Assembly (NCBI RefSeq): GCF_018595715.1
Contig: NZ_JAHEOJ010000020.1
Location: 930,001-994,000, forward strand
Direction of reading: 5' to 3'
From: Glaciecola sp. XM2
Lineage (GTDB): Bacteria; Pseudomonadota; Gammaproteobacteria; Enterobacterales; Alteromonadaceae
DNA: 64,000 nucleotides
A program made the position numbers and the translations under genes. Below, in pieces: positions 33,593 to 43,269 of this stretch. Numbering within the stretch: position 1 is the first letter of the stretch; every line of letters starts with the position of its first letter. The notes beneath the pieces are model-generated. The model ran no database searches. It was given only the letters and a program-made list of their open reading frames with translations, and was not told the DNA's origin.

Positions 33593-35524
33593 ATGGGTAG
33601 AATCATCGGTATCGATTTAGGTACAACAAATTCATGTGTTGCCGTATTAGACGGCGATAAAGCAAAAGTAATCGAAAATGCAGAAGGGGACCGTACAACG
33701 CCCTCCATCATTGCATATTCACAAGACGGCGAAACGCTGGTAGGTCAACCTGCAAAGCGTCAAGCAGTCACTAACCCTCAAAACACCTTATTCGCCATCA
33801 AGCGCTTAATCGGTCGTCGTTTTGAAGATGAAGAAGTACAACGTGATATCGACATCATGCCTTTTTCTATCGTAAAAGCAGACAACGGTGATGCATGGGT
33901 TGAAGCGAACGGTGAGAAAATGGCGCCGCCGCAAATTTCAGCAGAAGTGTTGAAGAAAATGAAGAAAACCGCTGAAGACTATCTTGGCGAAGCGGTAACC
34001 GCTGCGGTTATTACAGTACCTGCATACTTTAACGATGCACAGCGTCAAGCAACGAAAGACGCCGGTCGTATCGCAGGGCTTGAAGTTAAACGTATTATCA
34101 ATGAGCCAACAGCCGCTGCGCTTGCTTACGGAATGGATAAGCAAAAAGGCGACAACGTTGTTGCAGTTTACGATTTAGGTGGGGGTACATTTGATATCTC
34201 AATTATCGAAATTGATAACGTAGATGGTGAGCATACCTTTGAAGTACTTGCCACAAATGGTGACACTCACTTAGGTGGTGAGGACTTTGATAACCGCATG
34301 ATTAACTATCTTGTGGAAGAGTTCAAAAAAGAGCAGGGCTTTGACTTACGTAAAGACCCGCTCGCTATGCAGCGTCTAAAAGAAGCTGGCGAAAAAGCGA
34401 AAATCGAGTTGTCTTCTGCACAGCAAACTGAAGTGAACTTACCGTACATCACAGCTGACGCTACTGGTCCTAAGCACTTGGTGATCAAAGTGACTCGCGC
34501 GAAACTAGAGTCTTTGGTTGAAGACTTGGTGAAAAAGTCGTTAGAGCCGCTTAAACAAGCACTTGCAGACGCTGATTTATCGGTAGGTGATGTACACGAC
34601 ATTATTTTGGTAGGTGGTCAAACCCGCATGCCATTAGTGCAAAAGTACGTAACAGACTTCTTCGGCAAAGCGCCGCGTAAAGACGTTAACCCAGATGAAG
34701 CTGTTGCTGTAGGCGCGGCGATTCAAGGTGGTGTACTTTCAGGTGAAGTAAAAGACGTATTGCTACTAGACGTGACGCCTTTGTCACTTGGTATTGAAAC
34801 AATGGGTGGGGTGATGACGCCGCTTATTGAGAAGAACACGACTGTACCGACCAAAAAGTCACAAACGTTCTCAACAGCTGACGATAACCAGTCTGCGGTA
34901 ACTGTGCACGTATTACAGGGTGAGCGTAAGCAAGCGACTGGTAACAAGTCACTTGGCCAGTTTAACTTAGAAGGCATTCGTCCTGCACCACGCGGTACAC
35001 CTCAAATCGAAGTGACCTTCGACATCGATGCAGACGGTATCTTACATGTATCTGCAAAAGATAAAGATACGGGTAAAGAGCAGAAGATTACGATTAAAGC
35101 CTCTTCTGGTTTGAGTGAAGACGAAATTAATCAAATGGTTCAAGATGCAGAGGCAAATAAAGACGCCGACGCTAAGTTTGAGAAATTAGTCGCTGCACGT
35201 AACCAAGCAGATGGCCTTGTACATGCGACGCGTACGCAAATTGAAGAAGCTGGCGATGCATTAGCGGCCGAAGATAAAGAGAGTATCGAAGCGGCGGTCA
35301 ACGACTTAGAAGAGGCGCGTAAAGCGGATGATGTCGAAGCCATAGAGCAGAAGAGCCAAGCGCTAATTGAAGCTTCAGCTAAGCTTATGGAAATTGCACA
35401 AGCAAAAGCGGCAGCAGCTGGCGCGCAAGGCGAAGCGCCGCAGGGCGATAATGCTCAATCATCAGCAGGTGATGATGTGGTTGACGCAGAGTTTGAAGAA
35501 GTGAAAGACGACGATAAAAAATAA
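33593..35524 (+). CDS. dnaK: Chaperone DnaK (Hsp70)
   Basis: The 643-residue Hsp70 binds exposed hydrophobic peptide segments and refolds proteins with DnaJ and GrpE. The ATPase domain starts with [13 protein letters not shown] (about residues 5-17), with [16 protein letters not shown] in the middle and the [14 protein letters not shown] segment. The linker [19 protein letters not shown] leads to the substrate domain and lid, ending in a disordered tail with EEVKDDDKK. Length and motifs are standard. It is followed by dnaJ after 101 bases. Confidence 0.98.
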   Translation: MGRIIGIDLGTTNSCVAVLDGDKAKVIENAEGDRTTPSIIAYSQDGETLVGQPAKRQAVTNPQNTLFAIKRLIGRRFEDEEVQRDIDIMPFSIVKADNGDAWVEANGEKMAPPQISAEVLKKMKKTAEDYLGEAVTAAVITVPAYFNDAQRQATKDAGRIAGLEVKRIINEPTAAALAYGMDKQKGDNVVAVYDLGGGTFDISIIEIDNVDGEHTFEVLATNGDTHLGGEDFDNRMINYLVEEFKKEQGFDLRKDPLAMQRLKEAGEKAKIELSSAQQTEVNLPYITADATGPKHLVIKVTRAKLESLVEDLVKKSLEPLKQALADADLSVGDVHDIILVGGQTRMPLVQKYVTDFFGKAPRKDVNPDEAVAVGAAIQGGVLSGEVKDVLLLDVTPLSLGIETMGGVMTPLIEKNTTVPTKKSQTFSTADDNQSAVTVHVLQGERKQATGNKSLGQFNLEGIRPAPRGTPQIEVTFDIDADGILHVSAKDKDTGKEQKITIKASSGLSEDEINQMVQDAEANKDADAKFEKLVAARNQADGLVHATRTQIEEAGDALAAEDKESIEAAVNDLEEARKADDVEAIEQKSQALIEASAKLMEIAQAKAAAAGAQGEAPQGDNAQSSAGDDVVDAEFEEVKDDDKK

Positions 35525-35625
35525 GTAAGTTATCATCGTTTTACTATCAGGCGCATACTCATAACGAGTTGCGCCTGTTGTGTAAGCAAACTAGAAGAAT
35601 TAATAAAAAGCAGGAACGGTAGTTT

Positions 35626-36747
35626 ATGTCTAAAAGAGACTATTACGAAGTATTAGGTGTTGCAAAAGGTGCGGACGATCGCGAGATTAAGAAGGCGTAT
35701 AAAAAGCTCGCAATGAAGTATCATCCTGACCGCGCACAAGGTGATAAGTCTTTGGAGGAAAAGTTCAGAGAAGTTCAAGAAGCGTACGAAATTCTCTCTG
35801 ATGATCGCAAACGCGCTGCCTATGATCAGTACGGTCATGCGGGCGTTGATCCTAATCGTGGCGGTGGCGCAGGGGCTGCAGACTTCGGTGACATATTCGG
35901 AGATGTATTCGGCGACATATTTGGCGGTGGAAGAGGCCGTCAGTCTCGTGCACGTCAAGGCGCAGACTTACGTTATAACCTTGAGATGAGCTTAGAAGAA
36001 GCGGTTCGCGGCAAGGATGTTGAAATTCGTGTGCCTACACTCGTTGAGTGCGATACCTGTCATGGTTCTGGTGCGAAAAAAGGTACCTCGCCAACGACCT
36101 GTCCAACCTGTAAGGGTAATGGTCAGGTTCAAATGCGTCAGGGCTTTTTTGCCGTTCAACAAACGTGCCCAACCTGCTCGGGTAAAGGCAAAGTTATCTC
36201 AGATCCATGTAGCCCATGTCGTGGTCAAGGCAGGGTCGAGAAAACCAAAACACTCTCTGTTAAGGTACCTGCAGGCGTAGATACCGGTGACCGAATTCGC
36301 CTAAGCGGCGAGGGTGAAGCAGGCGAGCAGGGCGCTCCAGCGGGAGATTTGTATGTTCAGGTAAACGTGCGTGAGCATAAAATTTTCACACGTGATGGCA
36401 ACAACCTCTATTGTGAAGTGCCTTTAGGATTTACGACTGCAGCCTTAGGTGGCGAAATTGAAGTGCCTACCTTAGATGGTAAAGTGAAGCTTAAAATCAC
36501 CCCCGAAACGCAGACCGGTAAGATGTTCAGGTTAAGAGGCAAGGGCGTTAAATCTGTGCGCAGTGGCGCAATGGGCGATTTGATGTGCAAGGTGGTCATT
36601 GAGACTCCGGTCAACTTATCGTCAAAGCAAAAAGCACTGCTCGAAGAGTTTGAAGTATCCATCAACGGTCAAGGCGCAAAGCATCGACCCAAAGAGAAAG
36701 GTTTCTTTGATGGTGTTAAACAGTTCTTTGATGATTTAAAAAATTAA
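35626..36747 (+). CDS. dnaJ: Co-chaperone DnaJ (Hsp40)
   Basis: A class A J-protein of 373 residues. The N-terminal J domain has the HPD tripeptide in [12 protein letters not shown] (about residue 33). A Gly/Phe-rich linker follows ([14 protein letters not shown]). Four zinc-binding CxxCxGxG repeats lie at about 142-205 ([32 protein letters not shown]), all intact. Then comes the C-terminal client-binding region. It stimulates DnaK ATPase and delivers substrates. A rho-independent terminator follows directly. Confidence 0.98.
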   Translation: MSKRDYYEVLGVAKGADDREIKKAYKKLAMKYHPDRAQGDKSLEEKFREVQEAYEILSDDRKRAAYDQYGHAGVDPNRGGGAGAADFGDIFGDVFGDIFGGGRGRQSRARQGADLRYNLEMSLEEAVRGKDVEIRVPTLVECDTCHGSGAKKGTSPTTCPTCKGNGQVQMRQGFFAVQQTCPTCSGKGKVISDPCSPCRGQGRVEKTKTLSVKVPAGVDTGDRIRLSGEGEAGEQGAPAGDLYVQVNVREHKIFTRDGNNLYCEVPLGFTTAALGGEIEVPTLDGKVKLKITPETQTGKMFRLRGKGVKSVRSGAMGDLMCKVVIETPVNLSSKQKALLEEFEVSINGQGAKHRPKEKGFFDGVKQFFDDLKN

Positions 36748-36761
36748 GATAAGTACAGCGT

Positions 36762-36798
36762 CCACTGTCGCTTAATCAAGCGTCAGTGGGCATTTTTT
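36762..36798 (+). terminator. Rho-independent terminator after dnaJ
   Basis: CCACTGTCGCTT (36762-36773) pairs with AAGCGTCAGTGG (36778-36789), with one internal T-T mismatch, around loop AATC. Six T residues at 36793-36798 follow. Confidence 0.85.
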
Positions 36799-38443
36799 AT
36801 GGCGCAGCGTTCGCTGTCGTTCGATTTCTACCCTCACGTTTTGATTGATACAACAGGTCATCTGTCTGCTTTAACACATCTGTGCTAGCCATTTTAGAGC
36901 TTCCATTGACTGTAAAGCACCCAATACTGACGGTCACCACATTACTCACGTCAGATTTTTCATGGGTAATATTGCTCGCTATTACCGCTTCTCGTATATG
37001 CTCGGCAATAGTGAGTGCACCTTGCCTGTCGGTGTTAGGTAGCAAGCAAATAAATTCTTCACCACCATAACGGGCGGTAAAATCGCTAGGTCGAGCTAAG
37101 GTGTCAACAAGAGTGTTGGCAATAGCAATCAAGGTATTGTCACCGGCAATATGACCGTACAAGTCATTGTACTCTTTGAAAAAGTCGACATCTATCATTA
37201 GCAGGGATAGGTCACTAGACTCTCTAACGGCACGTGCCCACTCAATTTCAAAACGTTCGTCAAAACAGCGGCGGTTTGCAATGTTAGTTAAACCGTCGGT
37301 GTTGAACATATTGCTAAGGTGTTTGTTCTTAGTTTGTTCACTTTCAATCTTAGTCATCATGGCGTTAATCGCATTACTCAGCTCTACTAGTTCATCATTG
37401 CCGGGTAAGTGAATTTCTTTTTCGCCGGTTTTCTCCTTCTCTTTGATTTGTTTTAAAAGTGCATCAAAGCGGGTGACTACGGCTCTTTTAGCGCCGAAAT
37501 GAAACAAAATAAAAGTACTTACAATAACCAGAAGCGCTATGCTGAGCGCGGTAAGTTTCAGTTGGTATTTCGCTTCTTGTACCAGATCAAGATTGTAATC
37601 AATTTTTAAGAATACCTTGAAGCCTAGCTCATCATAATTTTGCATTTGCACTTGAGCAATATGTGTATATTGCTCGGTGTAAGGGTCTCCAGTTTGATAG
37701 AGTTTTTTTGCAAGCGCACTCTCTATTTGTTTGCCCTCATTGAAAAAAGACCAATGATCGCCGCGGCTGACTAGGAAGAGGTCGATATCGTCAATCAATT
37801 CATATTTACCCACCAGTTTATCTTTGTAGTCACCGAACAGGAATTCGCCAATTTTATTGTTGATACCAATTGAAAGACGGTCTTTTACATCAATATCCCC
37901 GTTTACGATAAAGTCAGTGCCTGGACGGTGATAATAAGCGTACTTTTTTAGGCTGCCGGTCATGGTCGATAGAGATACACGATGCGTTACATATGTGCTT
38001 TGTTCTAATACCCTGCGCACTAACATCGTATATTCATCGCTATAGCCGCCTATATCTAACCCTACTTCATCGGCGAAGGTGCTTTGCACAACAATAAGGT
38101 CACGATCGATGATATGAAGATCTGATAAATTAAATTGCTCGCGAATATCCAATAGCTGTTGGGTGAAAGCTTCGGTGTTGGTAATGTCTGATGATTCTAG
38201 GAGCAGTGCAGCTTGCGGCAGCGCATTGGCTAACTCAGCGTCCCACTGTTCTTCTATTAACAGTAAAATGCTGTCAAACACTTCAACATCTCGCTGAATC
38301 GAACTAGTAATAGCTTCTTTTTGTGCATCGAGGCTACCTATCACCTGCGTTTGTAGTATCCATACGCTGCTGACATAAGCTAATCCCGCGGAGACTATTG
38401 CGGTGACCAAAATTAATAAGTTAAACTTTTGCTTTAGGAGCAT
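36797..38443 (-). CDS. Diguanylate cyclase with periplasmic sensor domain
   Basis: A protein of about 548 residues from the chosen ATG at 38443, which directly precedes the first membrane helix. The frame is open to a GTG at 38491, and no start has a strong ribosome site. Order: helix, periplasmic region of about 240 residues, second helix (LSIALLVIVSTFILFHF), a HAMP-like stretch ending LSNAINAMM, then GGDEF. The GGDEF domain starts with LTNIANRRCFDERF, has LMIDVDFFKEYNDLYGHIAGD, and its active loop is RYGGEEFICLL, an intact catalytic signature. It should make cyclic di-GMP. It is convergent with dnaJ. Confidence 0.88.
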   Translation of the reverse strand: MLLKQKFNLLILVTAIVSAGLAYVSSVWILQTQVIGSLDAQKEAITSSIQRDVEVFDSILLLIEEQWDAELANALPQAALLLESSDITNTEAFTQQLLDIREQFNLSDLHIIDRDLIVVQSTFADEVGLDIGGYSDEYTMLVRRVLEQSTYVTHRVSLSTMTGSLKKYAYYHRPGTDFIVNGDIDVKDRLSIGINNKIGEFLFGDYKDKLVGKYELIDDIDLFLVSRGDHWSFFNEGKQIESALAKKLYQTGDPYTEQYTHIAQVQMQNYDELGFKVFLKIDYNLDLVQEAKYQLKLTALSIALLVIVSTFILFHFGAKRAVVTRFDALLKQIKEKEKTGEKEIHLPGNDELVELSNAINAMMTKIESEQTKNKHLSNMFNTDGLTNIANRRCFDERFEIEWARAVRESSDLSLLMIDVDFFKEYNDLYGHIAGDNTLIAIANTLVDTLARPSDFTARYGGEEFICLLPNTDRQGALTIAEHIREAVIASNITHEKSDVSNVVTVSIGCFTVNGSSKMASTDVLKQTDDLLYQSKREGRNRTTANAAP

Positions 38444-38660
38444 AAGAACGAGCAGCTCTCTATTGAATACGACGCACATAGCATACAACACTTTTGTAAA
38501 ATGATTAAAAGTTTATCAATTGATGGGATTGTCGCGTCAAAAACGCAAAACGACTTTAAATATCACAAAAATATCCTACTATTAGGTGACGGCGTTGCAT
38601 CCTCGCGTTAGGTTGGTGCGAACGCTATATTTATAACATGCTTTATTTTAAGGAAATTTT

Positions 38661-39128
38661 ATGAAGATCATTGTTTCATTAGCCACTCTTTTCACTCTTT
38701 GCATAAGCTCTGTGGCACTTGCTAATCCCGTAAGCTCAGAAAAGCAGGCGAACACTGCAGTGCAGTTTAGACAAGCGGTTTTACAACTTGTACGCAGCAA
38801 CATGGGGCCGATGGGCGCTATGGCAAAAGGGGAAATTCCATTCGACGCAGAGGTGATGATTAAAAATAGTCAGAGAATCGAGCAGTTAGGGTTAATGATG
38901 GAAGATTATTTCACGCCAGACACCCGCGCATTTGATGTGGAAACCGGCGCGTTGGACAAAGTGTGGGAAAACCAAGCGGATTTTAATCAAAAAGCCAATG
39001 ATATGGTAACCGCAGCTATAAATGTACGTGAAGTAGCTACAGCAGGCGCAAGCGATGATTATCGTAAAGCAATTGGCGCACTAGGTGGCACTTGTAAAGC
39101 ATGTCATGACGATTACAAAAAAGATTAA
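38661..39128 (+). CDS. Cytochrome c' (class II cytochrome c)
   Basis: A 155-residue periplasmic haem protein. The signal peptide ends at VALA (about residue 21). A four-helix bundle follows, with the haem motif CKACH near the C-terminus (TCKACHDDYKKD), the class II position. Cytochromes c' bind NO and CO and can protect against nitrosative stress. A good ribosome site (AAGGAAATTTT) precedes the start. The alcohol dehydrogenase starts 24 bases downstream, and a cytochrome b561-type gene lies just beyond it on the other strand. Confidence 0.9.
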   Translation: MKIIVSLATLFTLCISSVALANPVSSEKQANTAVQFRQAVLQLVRSNMGPMGAMAKGEIPFDAEVMIKNSQRIEQLGLMMEDYFTPDTRAFDVETGALDKVWENQADFNQKANDMVTAAINVREVATAGASDDYRKAIGALGGTCKACHDDYKKD

Positions 39129-39152
39129 ATTCATCTCCAAGGAGAGTGTGAA

Positions 39153-40160
39153 ATGAGTAAAGCCTATGGCGCACCGTCTGCCGGTGCAAAACTTGAGTTA
39201 ATGGATGTTGAGCTGCCGGCGTTAGGCCCAAAAGACGTAAAAATCAAAGTTGCCTTTTGTGGTATATGTCACTCAGACCTTTCAATGATTAACAACGAAT
39301 GGGGCTTCTCGCAATACCCTTTAGTTGCTGGACATGAGGTCGTGGGTGAAATTGTAGAAGTAGGCAGTGATGTATCGCCTGATAGGATGGGCAGTATTGT
39401 AGGACTTGGGTGGCACAGCGGTTATTGCCAGCAGTGTTACAGCTGTGATGATGGTGATCACAATCTTTGTGCATCTGCACAACCTACCATAGCCGGACGC
39501 CATGGTGGATTTGCAGAGTACGTACAAGCCAATGAGAAGTCGGTAGTCGAATTGCCTAAAGGGATCGATATGAAGTCTGCTGGCCCGATGTTTTGCGGCG
39601 GTATCACGGTCTTTAATCCACTCATGCAATATGGCATTAAGCCCACCGATAAAGTTGCGGTGATTGGTATTGGTGGTCTTGGTCATTTAGGTTTGCAGTT
39701 TCTTAATGCTTGGGGCTGTGAGGTAACCGCCTTTACTTCAAGCGAGAGCAAAGCCGATGAGGCGAAGCAACTAGGTGCACATCACGTGATTAATTCTCGA
39801 GAAGAGAATGAAATTGAATCAGCGGCTAATACCTTTGATTTTATTATTACAACGGTAAATGTGACGCTAGATTGGAACTTGTATCTATCGACCTTAAAGC
39901 CTAAGGGACGTTTGCATTTTGTGGGCGCAACGCTAGAGCCGCTAAACATTGGTGTGTTCTCGCTTATCAGCGGGCAAAAACAAGTGTCAGGCTCCCCTGT
40001 GGGAAGCCCAGCTACTATTGCAAAAATGTTGGATTTTGCTGCGATTCATAACATCAAACCAATGGTTGAAATGTTCGATATGAGTCAAATCAACGAGGCA
40101 GTTGAGCATCTGGAGAAAGGCGACGCTCGCTATCGAGTAGTGCTACAAGCAGACTTTTAA
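39153..40160 (+). CDS. Zinc-dependent alcohol dehydrogenase, cinnamyl-alcohol dehydrogenase-like
   Basis: A 335-residue medium-chain dehydrogenase/reductase. The catalytic zinc ligands are in FCGICHSDLSM (Cys about 31) and AGHEVVGEIVEVG (His about 53). Four structural-zinc cysteines are in CQQCYSCDDGDHNLC. The cofactor motif is VIGIGGLGHLGLQF, and the following acidic position is replaced by Ser (TSSESKADE), which suggests NADP(H). The group (YahK/CAD-like) reduces aldehydes to alcohols. It is probably co-transcribed with cytochrome c' and overlaps the convergent cytochrome b gene by 4 bases. Confidence 0.88.
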   Translation: MSKAYGAPSAGAKLELMDVELPALGPKDVKIKVAFCGICHSDLSMINNEWGFSQYPLVAGHEVVGEIVEVGSDVSPDRMGSIVGLGWHSGYCQQCYSCDDGDHNLCASAQPTIAGRHGGFAEYVQANEKSVVELPKGIDMKSAGPMFCGGITVFNPLMQYGIKPTDKVAVIGIGGLGHLGLQFLNAWGCEVTAFTSSESKADEAKQLGAHHVINSREENEIESAANTFDFIITTVNVTLDWNLYLSTLKPKGRLHFVGATLEPLNIGVFSLISGQKQVSGSPVGSPATIAKMLDFAAIHNIKPMVEMFDMSQINEAVEHLEKGDARYRVVLQADF

Positions 40161-40834
40161 AAGCCATAAAAATCACTTACAGTCTCTGGTGGCAGCACCT
40201 CTACCAGTAGGTATACCGCCACAGAGACTGCTACTACCACCACGATAAAACGTAACCAATGCGTTTGCACGTCTGTAATTTTTGCATCTGTTTGTTCTTT
40301 GTTGCCATGCACCATTGCGCCAATGAGTTTTTGCTTTTTACGAATGCTATACCAAGCAATTGCAAATAAATGTAAAGCGATCAATGCGTACATGACGCTA
40401 ATGGCATTGTGGTGAAGAAAGTTCATTATATCGTCGGTTACATCGCCCAATGCGCCATGGTATGGGCCGTCTAAAAAGATATCGTCGGTCATAAACAAGC
40501 CGCTTATGGTTTGAGTGAGCATGACGGCTAGAATGGCCAACACCGAGTAGCCTCCAAGGGGGTTATGACCCAGATATTGCTGTGAGCTGCCGTTTGCATA
40601 AGCAAACGCAGTCGCTGGAGAATGCACAAAGTTTGCAAAACGTGCGTGGTAGCTACCCACAAATCCCCAAATCACTCTAAACAACAAAATACCAAGTGCG
40701 ACGTAACCACCATAAAAATGCAGTTGCATCGCATCATCTAACCATTCTGCGGTGACATATTGAAAGACAAAAACACCGACGAGTGCCCAATGAAATAGTC
40801 GAGTAGGGACGTCCCACACTTTTACTTGGTTCAT
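40157..40834 (-). CDS. Cytochrome b561 family membrane protein
   Basis: A 225-residue di-haem b-type cytochrome. It starts VKVWDVPTRLFHWALVG, typical of the Ni-hydrogenase-type b561 group, and has about five membrane helices. Candidate haem His residues are in RLFHWAL, MQLHFYGGYVALG, FLHHNAISVMYALIALHLFA. Such proteins pass electrons between quinol and a periplasmic acceptor. The neighbour two genes away is a cytochrome c', a common pairing, so c' may be its redox partner. The 3' end overlaps the dehydrogenase gene by 4 bases. Confidence 0.87.
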   Translation of the reverse strand: MNQVKVWDVPTRLFHWALVGVFVFQYVTAEWLDDAMQLHFYGGYVALGILLFRVIWGFVGSYHARFANFVHSPATAFAYANGSSQQYLGHNPLGGYSVLAILAVMLTQTISGLFMTDDIFLDGPYHGALGDVTDDIMNFLHHNAISVMYALIALHLFAIAWYSIRKKQKLIGAMVHGNKEQTDAKITDVQTHWLRFIVVVVAVSVAVYLLVEVLPPETVSDFYGF

Positions 40835-40979
40835 GCACGTTCTCCGTAAGGCTTGGTTTGGCTGTTGTAGCGCATCGAGATTATAGTATGTAAGAATTTA
40901 TCATATAAACAAGAATAGGGTGCGATACAGAGAAAAATTTTGATACAGTTGCAGGTAAAGTATATTCGTGAGATGAAAG

Positions 40980-41786
40980 ATGACCAAAGTTGGGATATTA
41001 GGCGCAAATGGGCGCATGGGCCGAGTGCTGATTGACGCGGCGTATCAACATGCGCAAATCGCTCTTGGCTTTGCTAGCGTGCGTGCAGGTTCACCGTTTA
41101 TAGGTATGGATGCAGGGGAGTTAGCGGGTATCGCCAAACAGTACGTTAATATTAGTGAATGTCAGCCTCACCTTGCAGACAATGCAGATGTCATGATTGA
41201 CTTTACGCTTCCATCGGCGCTCAGTGATAATCTCGCCTTGGCCAGACATACAAAAACGCCCATTGTTATCGGCACAACGGGCTTGCTTCCTGCTCAGCTT
41301 AAAGAAATTGACGAGGCCGCAAAGCATCTACCTATTGTCTTTGCCGCGAATTACAGCGTCGGCGTCAATTTAATGCTAAAACTCGTACAACAAACGGCTG
41401 TCGTTATGGGCGAGCAATCTGATATTGAGATTTTGGAGGCGCATCATAGATTCAAACAAGATGCTCCCTCTGGAACGGCAATCGCCATAGGTGAAGCTAT
41501 CGCTAGCACCTTAAATAGAGATCTGAAAACATGCGCTGTATATGGTAGAGAAGGGTTTAGCGGTGAACGTGATAGAGAAACCATTGGTTTTGCAACGGTG
41601 CGCGCAGGTGATATCGTTGGCGAGCATACAGCGTTGTTTGCAAGCATAGGTGAACGCATTGAAATTACGCACAAAGCATCAAGCCGCCTTACCTTTGCGA
41701 ATGGCGCTTTAGCGGCCGCCCATTGGCTTAAAGACAAGCCAGCAGGATTATATTCGATGCAAGATGTTTTGGGATTAAATGAGTAA
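40980..41786 (+). CDS. dapB: 4-hydroxy-tetrahydrodipicolinate reductase
   Basis: DapB carries out the second committed step of the diaminopimelate/lysine pathway. The 268-residue protein has the N-terminal cofactor motif [17 protein letters not shown], the [10 protein letters not shown] segment and the family signature [18 protein letters not shown] with the catalytic His-His and Lys. As in E. coli it precedes carA, here with a 323-base gap. Confidence 0.97.
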   Translation: MTKVGILGANGRMGRVLIDAAYQHAQIALGFASVRAGSPFIGMDAGELAGIAKQYVNISECQPHLADNADVMIDFTLPSALSDNLALARHTKTPIVIGTTGLLPAQLKEIDEAAKHLPIVFAANYSVGVNLMLKLVQQTAVVMGEQSDIEILEAHHRFKQDAPSGTAIAIGEAIASTLNRDLKTCAVYGREGFSGERDRETIGFATVRAGDIVGEHTALFASIGERIEITHKASSRLTFANGALAAAHWLKDKPAGLYSMQDVLGLNE

Positions 41787-41858
41787 TTCTAGACCTTAAG
41801 CGCGCTAATTCGTGTGAAAGCTTTATTTTAGATGCTTTAGTGATTAATTTAAAAACCA

Positions 41859-42109
41859 TTAGACGACATTATTATTCTTGTATATAATGCGCAGAATTTG
41901 CCAAAAAGCAACGCCAGATATAGATAAAGGGTTGTGTGTGGCGATAAAAATGCCCGTTTTATAAGGCATCGCGACTTGTTTGACAGTCCTACTTGGATTT
42001 TTTGGCAGAGACACAATGAGCTGTATTTTAGTAAAAAAGCTCATAATTGCAGGAAATGAACATTTTGTTGTCATTTTCGTTAGTTATCTCTATTTATTAG
42101 GAGGTTGAC
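41859..42109 (+). promoter_or_regulatory. carAB promoter and long leader
   Basis: The 323 bases between dapB and carA contain no ORF. A perfect -10 TATAAT is at 41883-41888, with TAGACG 17 bases upstream as a partial -35. This would give a leader of about 215 bases. The leader can form a hairpin from ATGAGCT (42016-42022) and AGCTCAT (42038-42044), and a smaller one near 41950-41968. An AGGAGG ribosome site is at 42099-42104. carAB is usually regulated by arginine and pyrimidines; I could not identify a clear ArgR box. Assignment of the promoter is moderate, that of leader control is low. Confidence 0.5.
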
Positions 42110-43258
42110 TTGGCTGTTTCTGCCCTACTTGTATTGGCCGACGGTTCTGTTTTCAAAGGAGCTGCCATTGGCGCAGCAGGTAGCAGTGTTGGTGAAGTGG
42201 TATTTAATACTTCAATGACAGGCTATCAAGAAATTCTTACCGACCCATCTTACGCTGAACAAATCGTAACCCTAACATATCCCCATATTGGCAATACCGG
42301 TACTAATCCAGAAGATGTCGAATCTGACAAGATTTGGGCAAAAGGGCTGGTTATTCGAGATCTCCCTCTTATTGCCAGCAATTATCGTAATACCGCCTCG
42401 TTAAGCGATTATCTAAAAGACAATAACATTATTGGTATCGCTGACATTGATACGCGCCGCCTGACCCGCGTGCTTCGCGAAAAGGGTGCGCAAAACGGTT
42501 GTATTATGACCGTTGAATCAAGTGATGACCTAGATACTGCAGTGAAAACGGCACTAGCGCATGCAAAAGCCTTTGCAGGGCTCAAAGGTATGGACTTGGC
42601 CAAAGTCGTATCTTGTGATGCATCCACACAGTGGACAGACAGCGTTTGGTCCTTAGAAGACGGCTACGACAATAACAAAGCCGATTTGCCCTATCACGTA
42701 GTTGCTTATGATTTTGGCGCGAAAAAGAACATCCTACGCATGTTAGTTGCAAGAGGCTGCAAACTCACTATCGTCCCGGCGCAAACAAGCGCACAAGAGG
42801 TGCTCGACCTAAACCCCGACGGCGTGTTTTTATCCAACGGTCCCGGTGACCCTGAGCCGTGCGAATATGCCATCGAAGCTACCAAAACATTTTTAGACAA
42901 GAAGATCCCAGTATTTGGTATTTGCTTAGGTCATCAAATTTTAGCGCTAGCGAGCGGCGCGACGACCGAGAAAATGAAGTTTGGGCATCACGGAGCCAAT
43001 CATCCGGTTCAGGACATGCGCAGTAAACGCGTGATGATTACGTCACAAAACCACGGGTTTGCGGTAAATGCTGATAGCTTACCGAGTAACATTGAAGTGA
43101 CCCATGTGTCACTGTTTGACCAGTCGCTACAAGGCATTGCATTAACAGACAGACCTGCGTTTAGTTTTCAAGGCCACCCTGAAGCAAGTCCTGGTCCGCA
43201 AGATGCAGACACCCTGTTCGATCACTTTATCGATTTAATTAAACAAGCTAAGCAATAG
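42110..43258 (+). CDS. carA: Carbamoyl-phosphate synthase small subunit
   Basis: CarA hydrolyses glutamine and channels ammonia to CarB to make carbamoyl phosphate for arginine and pyrimidines. The 382-residue protein has the class I glutamine amidotransferase site: Cys in [15 protein letters not shown] (about residue 269) and His/Glu in [11 protein letters not shown] near the end. The start is TTG at 42110, five bases after a perfect AGGAGG. No in-frame ATG gives a full N-terminus ([16 protein letters not shown]). E. coli carA is likewise reported to start with TTG. carB follows after 11 bases. Confidence 0.96.
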   Translation: MAVSALLVLADGSVFKGAAIGAAGSSVGEVVFNTSMTGYQEILTDPSYAEQIVTLTYPHIGNTGTNPEDVESDKIWAKGLVIRDLPLIASNYRNTASLSDYLKDNNIIGIADIDTRRLTRVLREKGAQNGCIMTVESSDDLDTAVKTALAHAKAFAGLKGMDLAKVVSCDASTQWTDSVWSLEDGYDNNKADLPYHVVAYDFGAKKNILRMLVARGCKLTIVPAQTSAQEVLDLNPDGVFLSNGPGDPEPCEYAIEATKTFLDKKIPVFGICLGHQILALASGATTEKMKFGHHGANHPVQDMRSKRVMITSQNHGFAVNADSLPSNIEVTHVSLFDQSLQGIALTDRPAFSFQGHPEASPGPQDADTLFDHFIDLIKQAKQ

Positions 43259-43269
43259 GAAGCACAACT

